64,000 nucleotides of DNA from Pectinophora gossypiella. Lineage: Eukaryota > Arthropoda > Insecta > Lepidoptera > Gelechiidae. The position numbers and the translations under genes are program-made. The notes below the pieces were generated by a model, which was not told the DNA's origin, did not search any database, and was given only the letters and a program-made list of their open reading frames with translations. Shown here piece after piece: positions 58,201 through 64,000 of this stretch. The DNA is taken from contig NC_065426.1 in assembly GCF_024362695.1 (NCBI RefSeq), positions 9,826,236-9,890,235 on the forward strand, written 5' to 3'. The first letter of the stretch is position 1, and every line of letters starts with the position of its first letter.

Positions 58201-61200
58201 TATATCGTTCTCGGAAATGTTGCTTGGAAGTAAAGTTATATAAAAATAGCTATAATACCTTTAGGCAGATAGGACCACAGTACAAGAAAGAACAATTTGG
58301 GAAAATTTCAAGGAACGACAAATCACTAATTTTAACAACACAATAGGAACAGATCTAAAAATGAAACAGCAATACTTACGCGTTCTTTCCTCTTCTAGTC
58401 CTTTTCGGTCTAGGCTTTTCAGCTGGGGATGCTGTGGAACAGAAATATGAGGTGAATTAGTAACATATTATAAAAAAAAATATGGTAAGTATCCATATAT
58501 TGTCAACGACACCACGAAACCGCACCACTGTGGTGTCGTTTACAATTCTTTTTTAAGTAACCACACTATAATAATTTCCTATGTTTATTTATTGATAGAC
58601 TGACTATTGAAGAGTAGGCACTCAAAGATATTCTGTACTCACGAATATCTAAATTCATTTACTCTTTTAATTATCTTATATTATTATGTGATTTATTTTT
58701 ACTTTTTTTTGTATACCCAAGTGCATGCATTAATTCTTGGTGAAAACTTAATTGGCTTCTGTACTACCTAAAGTGTGTTATATCGATATATGTGTTATTT
58801 TAAGCTCGTAACATGAGCCCTGTCAGGGGAAATTATCTTCTTCTTTCTCTATAATGTGGGTTTCCCCACGATGTTTTCCTTCACCGCTGAACACGTGATA
58901 ATCATTTATGATCCACACATGAATTCGAAAACAAATTCGACAAACGTTGGTTTAGGCATGTGCTTGATTCGAACCTGCGACCTCAAAGTGAGAGGCAAGC
59001 GTTCTACCGACTGGCTTACCACGGCTTCGGCGGTTAGGGGGCACACGATAACAATGAGATTTTTGTATTGTCCGAATTAAAAAAAAAAAAAAAAACTACA
59101 TACCTAATCCACTTTCTTCTAATGTTTGAGTTTTTTCAGCTTCCGTGCTTGAGGCTTCTGACACTTTCTGTAAAAAAACACTAGTATCAGAAAAAACGGC
59201 AAGCAAACGGCACGGATCATCTTACTTTCGGACACTCAGGTGATCAGCCTGTAATGTCCTAACCAAACTAGGGACCACTAAGTGATTTTTGTGATATGTC
59301 CCCACCGGGATTCGAACCCAGGACCTCCGGATCGTGAGCCCAAAGTTCTACCACTGGTCCACGGAGGCCGTAAACATTAGCGATAATAACTATTTTAAGA
59401 GTTAAGGCGTGTATTGTATTGGTTTTCCATTCGCGGGTTGGAAGGTCAGACAGGCAGTCGCTTCTGTAAAAAACCAGACCTGTCAAATCTTCAGGTTAGG
59501 TGAGCGCTGAGAAACGGGATAATGCTAGGGGGATGATCTATTAAGGGTTAGGTTAGGAGAAAAACTAGTAGATTACCTGATTTCCATAGCTATATTATTG
59601 TACCTCAAATAATAATGAAGTATGTCAATTTGGGAAGACACTGGCTCCTGAAATACAGTTATACTAGTTTAGGAGCCAGGGCCTTATTTATAGTTGTTAC
59701 TTGTTTGTTGTACTGAATAAACTTTCTTTCTTACCTTCTTAGCTCGTGTCCGCTTGGGTCGCGCCTCCGGCGGAGGCATGTCCTCGACGTCCAGCTGCTT
59801 GGTGGCGCGGGAACTGGCGCGAGTGGCGCGAGCCGACGGCACTACACACACAAGAATTCATCATCACATCATCATCACCAGCCCATTAACGTCCCCACTG
59901 CTGGGGCACGGGCCTTCCCTATGGATGGATAGGGAGATCGGGCCTTAAACCACCACGCGGGCCCAGTGCGCATTGGTGGTTATTAACGACTGCTAATGCA
60001 GCCGGGACCAACGGCTTAACGTGCCTTCCGAAGCACGGAGGAACTCGAGATGAAAACTTTTTTTTTGTGGTCACCCATCCTGTGATCGGCCGTTGCGAAA
60101 GTTGCTTAACTTCAACAATCGCAGACCGAGCGCGTTTACCGCTGCGCCACCGAGCTCCTCACACAAGAATTACAAGTAATTAAAACTTGCAGCCGACTTC
60201 GAATAAACTAAGAAGAATCCATAACATATCATAAACACAGATCGGACACTTCATACAAATCACCTCGTTTTACACAGACACTACACATTGATATTATCGT
60301 ACACTCATATGTGTGTGTGACGTCTGACGCCCGATTATATACGATTAAAGATCGACACAGCATTGGATACTAGCTACTATTGGATTGGAGCTAGGACACA
60401 CAAATGCTACAGAAGTACAACCCTGCTACCTGAACTAGGAGACCTGTATCTCAAGAAGCAGTGTTCAGCAATTACATCTTCTGTAACGTCAGTAGAGGTA
60501 AACCATTGTTAAACTGAATTTATTTGACAATAAACTTTGGTTAAATAAAAACAAATAAATGTGCATGTTTTATGTTAGTAGTGTGTATATGTATATATAC
60601 AGAGTGTTAGTGACATCGTAACGAATATTCAGGGGGATGATTCAGACCATGATTCTGAGTTAATATCAAGTGGAATTTTTCGTCGCAAAATTCATGATTT
60701 TTTTTAGTTTTTTTTTTTATTATTTTCATTTCTATACTTTTGCGAAGGAAAATTCCATTTGATATTAACTCAGAATAATCAGCTGAATCATCCCCCTCAG
60801 TATTCGTTACGATGTCACTTACACCCCACACAAGTACATACGGTAGCCATACAAGTAGGTATGGGTGTTAGTGACACCGTAACGAATACTGGGGGGGATG
60901 GTTCAGACCATGATTCTGAGTTGATATCAAGTGGAATTTCCTGTCAAAAATTCATGAAATTTTTTTTTTTTTTTAATATTTTCCGATCTATACTTTTGCG
61001 ACGGAAAATTCCACTTGATATTAACTCAGAATCATGGTCTGAATCAACCCCCTCAGTATTCGTTACGATGTCACTAACACCCTGTATATGTGTGTGTGTT
61101 TGTGTGTGGCTGTGTGAGTGCTTGCGTTATGTACCCGAGTAATGAGAAAATAGGTAATTATCACGTTAAAGTTGTACAACGCCATCTGTATTGTTTTTGG

Positions 61201-63276
61201 TGAACGTAGCCTGGAGAGTCCCTCATTGTAAGATTGACGAAATAAGTATAAAGGACCATGCATGACCATAACTGTATGAGACCCATCCCCCCTTCCAACA
61301 GGTAATTCATGTATTTCATTAGTATCTTTAAAAAGATTACCAATTAGTCCTAATTTCAAATGCCATGGGGTTAAGAAATAAAATTGAACAAATGTTTGTC
61401 GAAAATCAAAATTTGTTGAAACAATGTTGTACCCAAAATCGTAGTTAAAAACTCGAATTCCGGCTAAACTCCGCGTGTTTCGAGAAAGTCGCCGTAGAAC
61501 AGAAATATCAACTCGCTAAGACGCTTTGAATGAGGTATGTCTGGAATCTGTTGACGGAGGGGGACGTTTTGATTCATTGGTTATTATAAAGTTAGTGATT
61601 ATTATTTAGAAGATATGAATGCATGGGATTAACTGTCTGAGAACTGATATTAGGCAGCTAAATTACTCAATTGTATACCAATATTTTATGTTTATTTTTT
61701 TAAAGAACGTCTAGGGCCCTGTGCCGAGGTTTTTCTTGCAGCTTCTTTTCCCCGGCTATACGGGTTGTGAGAAGCTGCAGTAGTTTTAGGCGGATGAGAC
61801 GTTCGTTATGTAAAAATTGACGATTCAAAGTGTGTTACCTACTGAATAAAGATATTTTTGAATTTGAATTGCCCTTTAACAATCTTACCTGGAGCAACAG
61901 GCGGCGGCATAGTGTCAGCATCTGTTTGCTTTCTCGTCCGTGTGTTGCGTCTCTTACTACCGCTCTCTTCTTCTACACTCTCTTCTCTGTCTTTCTCCTT
62001 CTGAAGAGCTTTGCGGGGTTCTAATAAAAATAAACACTTCATTTGTTAAATTCTCATAAATACTTCAGAAGTTATGACTTCAAATTAGTACATACTGGGT
62101 GTTAGTGACATCGTAACGAAAAAAATATTAAACTTCTATTTGATTGTACTAGAAACGATGGTGGGTGTTTTTCTTCTCGCAAATGTTTATTTATTTTGAG
62201 TTTTTACTCCGCCGCAATGTAAACCGAACAACGCGAAACAGTCGCTAGACCTACCTATCTACGCGCGGCTACATTACACGTGCGTGATACGATGTTGATA
62301 CCTAGGTAGAGGTATTTTAGTGGAGTTTTCGTTCTTTTATTTAGATGCTCAGTGGTTAGTGGGTATGTGTCTTTTGGTTGGTACTCCATCTCACAACCCA
62401 CACGATAGAAGAAGAGTACATAATACAGATTGTTAGTGACACCCTATTTGCTCGTGATTCTGAGCTAATATCAAGTGGAATTACGGCACGGAATTAAAAA
62501 AAAAAAAAAAAGTCGATGAATTTTGCGACGGAAAATTCAACTTGATGTCAACTCAGAATCATGAGTTGAATCTTGCCCCTCAGTATTCGCTACGGTGTCA
62601 CTAACACCCTGTATACATAAGTAGTAGTCAAAAACATACATACTTATGATCACGCCTATTTCCCGTTGGGTTAGGCAGAGACCAAGGAGAGAATTCCGCG
62701 GCGGTTCCCAAAAAGGAAGGTTATATATTTATTTTCTAGTTGAAGATGACACACCACCTTCGCTTCTTCCATTAAAAAACATCACCATCATATCCCTAGC
62801 ATTATCCGTTTTCACAGGGTCCGCTTACCTAACCTGAACACTTGACAGGTCCGGTTTTTACAGAAGCGACTGCCTGTCTGACCTTCTAACCCGCGAAGGG
62901 AATACCAGCCCAATACAGGTTAGGTCACATCACATACCTCCGAAAATGCATTTCTCAGGAATGCATTTCCTCACGATGTTTTCCTTCACCGCTTAGCACG
63001 TGATAATCATTTATGATCCAAACAAGAATTCGAAAACAAATTCGACAATCATTGGTTTAGGCCTGTGCTGGGTACCACTAAAAAACATAACCCTCCTTTT
63101 ATCTTCGCAGTCGCAGTCGGGTGAAAATAAGAATTTGTTTAACTTACTAGGCACCGGAGCGACGGGCGGCGGCATGGCAACCTCATCCTTATCAGGTTCC
63201 TGTTTGATGTCAATATTGAGTGGCAAAGACTCCGTGTCCATCGGTTCCGGCGGTAGGGAGACCTTCTCTTGTTTGA
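49230..63276 (-). CDS. Incenp: Inner centromere protein INCENP, N-terminus outside the window
   Basis: Sixteen minus-strand exons: 63148-63276, 61889-62020, 59735-59841, 59104-59167, 58380-58431, 57735-58155, 57144-57240, 55719-55824, 54272-54356, 53648-53755, 52750-52937, 51838-51991, 50938-51077, 50139-50233, 49823-49965, 49230-49415. All are GT-AG with matching phases, giving 734 residues. The N-terminal part is basic/acidic and disordered with MPPP and PKRTR repeats. The middle (52937 to 50139) is a long Lys/Glu/Ala-rich single-helix or coiled-coil region, as in all INCENPs. The last two exons form the IN-box: DGFQYLNSDEDEEPVQRPVP, AW, then LREIFPNIERARLKRTSSAV and W. TSS is the Aurora B phosphorylation motif. 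INCENP scaffolds Aurora B, Survivin and Borealin at centromeres and the midzone. The first exon here starts in phase 1, so upstream exons (Survivin/Borealin-binding end) lie beyond 64000. Confidence 0.94.
49520..49795 (-). mobile_element. SINE-C, full length
   Basis: Tail (CTCAATCGACCGGAGGGGG), core, and head with box B-like GAGTTCGATTCTCGATGGGG on the minus strand. Lies in the last INCENP intron. Confidence 0.75.
50465..50840. mobile_element. MITE-3, long form
   Basis: Arms with ATAACGGGTTCTTACCGCG and its inverse, GGGATATGAGACTCCCGATA inside, and a unique centre of about 200 bp with no ORF. Confidence 0.7.
51112..51260 (+). repeat. Family G repeat
   Basis: GCGGCTGAGCTAGGTTTACC and TCAATCGTATGGGCGTCAGA, matching 2138-2300. 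Confidence 0.6.
51296..51805. mobile_element. MITE-1 pair, rearranged
   Basis: Left arm at 51298, an internal duplication near 51390, right arm ending about 51620, linker in reverse order (CTACTTGCGTGGCTACTTG) and a short second unit to about 51805. Confidence 0.65.
52435..52620 (+). mobile_element. SINE-A chimera: plus head joined to a minus tail
   Basis: Box B segment (CACGGTTCGAATCCCGGTGG) in plus orientation runs directly into the SINE-A tail in minus orientation (GTGTGGGTTGTGAGGTGGAG, GCCAAAGGCCCCTGACATGG). Confidence 0.6.
53035..53170 (-). mobile_element. SINE-E fragment
   Basis: GATGAACTAAGAACCCACAC, TTTCTGTTAGACCAGCG and GAAAACTGCACTTTAGATAA in reverse orientation. Confidence 0.65.
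53185..53345 (-). pseudogene. LINE ORF C-terminus relic
   Basis: Minus strand again encodes an RGRPRRAYMEQIKEKVNVVS-like end, with CTAATTTAAGGGTCACGCTC as its 3' flank. Third copy of the 6318-6551 family. Confidence 0.6.
53440..53550. mobile_element. MITE-3, short form
   Basis: GTTTACGCGGTTATTATCAT, ATAACGGGTGCTTACCGCG, then the inverse AGAACCCGTTATTATGTG with almost no spacer. Confidence 0.7.
53793..54235. mobile_element. MITE-1 tandem pair
   Basis: Units at about 53793-54010 and 54047-54235, with the same linker (GTACGTACTAGTTTGGTAGC, AAGTACCTATGG). Confidence 0.7.
54400..55020. other. INCENP intron, LINE-like tail
   Basis: No exon. The end (GGAATAAAGTTATTCTATTC, ATTCTATTCT to about 55002) looks like the pentamer tail of a non-LTR element whose body is not recognised. 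Confidence 0.4.
55021..55345 (+). mobile_element. SINE-D, with inserted foreign segment
   Basis: Head GCCGTGGTATCTATCCCGCG, then ATAAATGATTATCACGTGC and AGGAAAACATCGTGAGGAAA up to about 55205. A SINE-E-like tail (TGCCCACCCCATTAGGG) intervenes, and SINE-D resumes at 55308. Confidence 0.6.
55517..55690 (-). mobile_element. LINE 3'-end fragment
   Basis: Reverse copy of 61735-61872 (AGCTTCTCACAACC, TTTTTACATAACGACCGTCT). Confidence 0.6.
55899..56044 (+). mobile_element. MITE-2
   Basis: Termini ACGGTCACGAGCATC and TGCTCATGACTG. Confidence 0.75.
56213..56300 (+). mobile_element. SINE-E head
   Basis: GTCACTGTGGTCCTGTGGTA (box A) and TTCGAATCCCGGTACCGGAC (box B) followed by GAGGTATTAATTTA; truncated by a MITE-2. 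Confidence 0.65.
56316..56473 (+). mobile_element. MITE-2
   Basis: Same termini, with a small duplication CATGTCATGACTG at the right end. Confidence 0.75.
56745..57034 (+). mobile_element. SINE-B, full length, with TSD
   Basis: Plus-strand reference copy: GAGGAGCTCGCTGGCGCAGC head, AGTTAAGCAAC, GGATGGGTGACC, shared core, tail and GAT run. ATCTGGTATT at 56735-56744 and 57035-57044. Confidence 0.87.
57300..57505 (-). mobile_element. SINE-A, tail-truncated
   Basis: Core, TCAGGTGATCAGCCTGTAAT, box B GGGATTCGAACCCAGG (reverse) and head. Confidence 0.75.
58855..59035 (-). mobile_element. SINE-D, head portion
   Basis: TTTTCCTTCACCGCTGAACA, TTCGAACCTGCGACCTCAAA and the box A region in reverse. Confidence 0.7.
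59205..59371 (-). mobile_element. SINE-A, head portion
   Basis: CACGGATCATCTTACTTTCG, TGTCCCCACCGGGATTCGAA and CCACTGGTCCACGGAGGCC in reverse. Confidence 0.75.
59395..59540 (+). mobile_element. SINE-D tail
   Basis: CGCGGGTTGGAAGGTCAGAC, AATCTTCAGGTTAGGTGAGC and GGGATAATGCTAGGGGGAT. Confidence 0.7.
59859..60159 (-). mobile_element. SINE-B with TSD beside an INCENP splice acceptor
   Basis: CACACAAGAATT at 59847-59858 and 60160-60171. The insertion begins 17 nt above the acceptor dinucleotide of the exon 59735-59841, so the TSD itself supplies the intron's 3' tract. Confidence 0.87.
60172..60599. other. INCENP intron, partly family G
   Basis: 60265-60350 carries the family G block (GTGTGACGTCTGACGCCCGA). 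The rest is unassigned. Confidence 0.4.
60600..61087. mobile_element. MITE-1 tandem pair, best preserved
   Basis: Units about 60604-60830 and 60862-61085. Arms run through GTTAGTGACATCGTAACGAA, GATGATTCAGACCATGATTC, TATCAAGTGGAATTTT and their inverses, joined by CAAGTACATACGGTAGCCAT and AAGTAGGTATGGGTGTTAG. Outer ends lie between TA dinucleotides. Confidence 0.8.
61131..61240 (-). repeat. THAP-like repeat, end fragments
   Basis: Reverse GTACCCGAGTAATGAGAAAA next to AACGCCATCTGTATTGTTTT and TGGTGAACGTAGCCTGG. The two ends of the element are joined and the middle is missing. Confidence 0.5.
61735..61872 (+). mobile_element. LINE 3' end with pentamer-like tail
   Basis: TTGTGAGAAGCTGCAGTAGT through AATAAAGATATTTTTGAATT. 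It ends 16 nt below the donor side of the INCENP exon 61889-62020. Confidence 0.6.
62095..62615. mobile_element. MITE-1 fragments and one unit
   Basis: A single left end at 62095-62120 (GGTGTTAGTGACATCGTAAC), unassigned sequence, a SINE-A tail end near 62380-62412, and a foldback unit at about 62427-62615. Confidence 0.55.
62784..63075 (-). mobile_element. SINE-D, near full length
   Basis: Tail (CCCTAGCATTATCCGTTTTC), CAGAAGCGACTGCCTGTCTG, AGGTTAGGTCACATC and TTTTCCTTCACCGCTTAGCA in reverse; the box B end stops about 63070, 75 bp from an INCENP exon. Confidence 0.75.
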
Positions 63277-63309
63277 CTGTGGAGATTTTTATGGGTTATA
63301 TGAATGGCA

Positions 63310-63605
63310 GAATGACAGTCTAGTGGTTAGAGCTATAGGGTCACGATCTCGAGGTCCGAGTCCGATTCCCGATGGGGACATTGGTGAAATCACTTTGAGA
63401 GACTGACCTTTGGCGAGGACATTGCAGGATTGAATCACCTGTTTGTCTGATAAAGTAAGGTGATTCCGTGCTTCGGAGGGCAAGTTAAGCTATTAGCCGT
63501 AAAAACTCCTCCACCAAATGGAGTAGCGTGGTTAGAGTATGCCCCCTCCGGTTGATTGAGGGGAGGTCTGCGCCCAGCAGTAGGACATATATGAGCTGTT
63601 TTTTT
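63310..63605 (+). mobile_element. SINE-C, full length
   Basis: Box A TCTAGTGGTTAGAGCT, box B GAGTCCGATTCCCGATGGGG, core TCCGTGCTTCGGAGGGCAAG, and tail CCCAGCAGTAGGACATATAT. Confidence 0.8.
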
Positions 63606-63649
63606 ATATGAATGACAAGCTACCAGTGGCAATGACAGGTTACCAGTGG

Positions 63650-63760
63650 CTTCTACGTGAAACCCTAGAAACTATAGAAGTTTCATACAAACTTTGCCAC
63701 CCCTTTTTAGCCCCTTAGGGGTTGAATTTTGCAAAATCCCCGTCTTAGTGATCACCTATG
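63650..63760 (-). repeat. Dispersed repeat fragment
   Basis: GAAGTTTCATACAAACTTTG and AATCCCCGTCTTAGTG, the reverse of 7870-7980. Confidence 0.55.
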
Positions 63761-63840
63761 TCTCTGGTTGTTATTTGAACTTGTATTGGTGGCGTCGTAG
63801 CTCAGACAACTTTGGAAACCACTGCTTTAATCTATGGTTA

Positions 63841-64000
63841 ACGGCCTCCGTTGGTCCCAGTGGTTGAGCGTTCGAATCCCGGTGGGGACATGTCACAAAA
63901 TTCACTTTGTGATCCCTAATTTGGTTAGGACATTACAGGCTTGTCCGAAAGTAAGACGATCCGTGCTTCGGAAGGCACGTTTAGTCGTTGGTCCCGGTTA
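63841..64000 (+). mobile_element. SINE-A, cut by the window end
   Basis: GGCCTCCGTTGGTCCCAGTG head (box A region partly deleted), box B TTCGAATCCCGGTGGGGACA and core GATCCGTGCTTCGGAAGGCA. Confidence 0.8.

Noticed and set aside
1..64000. A new multi-gene system or gene cluster
   Set aside because: The genes are conserved, functionally unrelated housekeeping genes with large introns; nothing in order, orientation or content suggests a dedicated system.

Overview
This is a eukaryotic, AT-rich window from an insect nuclear genome. It is almost certainly lepidopteran: the proteins are insect-like, the GT-AG introns are interrupted by dense tRNA-derived SINEs and foldback MITEs, and several repeats carry short terminal motifs common in moth and butterfly genomes. 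I could not narrow the species. No prokaryotic operon, CRISPR array, true tRNA or rRNA gene was found.

Layout: (1) 1-12.3 kb is mostly transposable-element debris, with one small exon (1534-1596, minus) encoding a signal peptide for a secreted protein whose remainder lies to the left. (2) 12355-15447 (minus) is mitochondrial ribosomal protein L24, six exons, 253 aa. (3) 16605-33500 (plus) is V-ATPase subunit C (Vha44), eleven constitutive exons, 382 aa. A 9.8-kb intron in it carries two phase-matched candidate cassette exons. (4) 36604-36831 (minus) is a single-exon 75-aa acidic protein I do not recognise. (5) 37705-44031 (plus) is the mitochondrial ATP synthase gamma subunit, six exons, 296 aa. 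(6) 49230-63276 (minus) is INCENP, sixteen exons, 734 residues present. Its C-terminal IN-box with the TSS motif is complete; its N-terminus lies beyond the right edge.

mRpL24/Vha44 and the 75-aa gene/ATP synthase gamma are each head-to-head over about 0.9-1.2 kb, so each pair may share a promoter region. Vha44 (V1 stator/regulatory subunit) and ATP synthase gamma (F1 rotor shaft) are both rotary ATPase parts but need not be co-regulated; INCENP is the Aurora B scaffold of the chromosomal passenger complex.

The rest is a layered record of transposition. I name these families in the entries: SINE-A to SINE-E; LINE-T (short 5'-truncated inserts with an A tail); MITE-1 (foldback, often in fixed pairs); MITE-2 (about 142 bp, TA target); MITE-3 (foldback); family R; family G; a Helitron-like repeat; a THAP-like repeat; and a Harbinger-like element. 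Many insertions have readable target-site duplications (TSDs), and some can be checked against an empty site in a paralogous repeat. I see no new gene system. The best leads are the Vha44 cassette exons, the SINE families sharing one core, and two insertions landing within about 20 nt of 3' splice sites.
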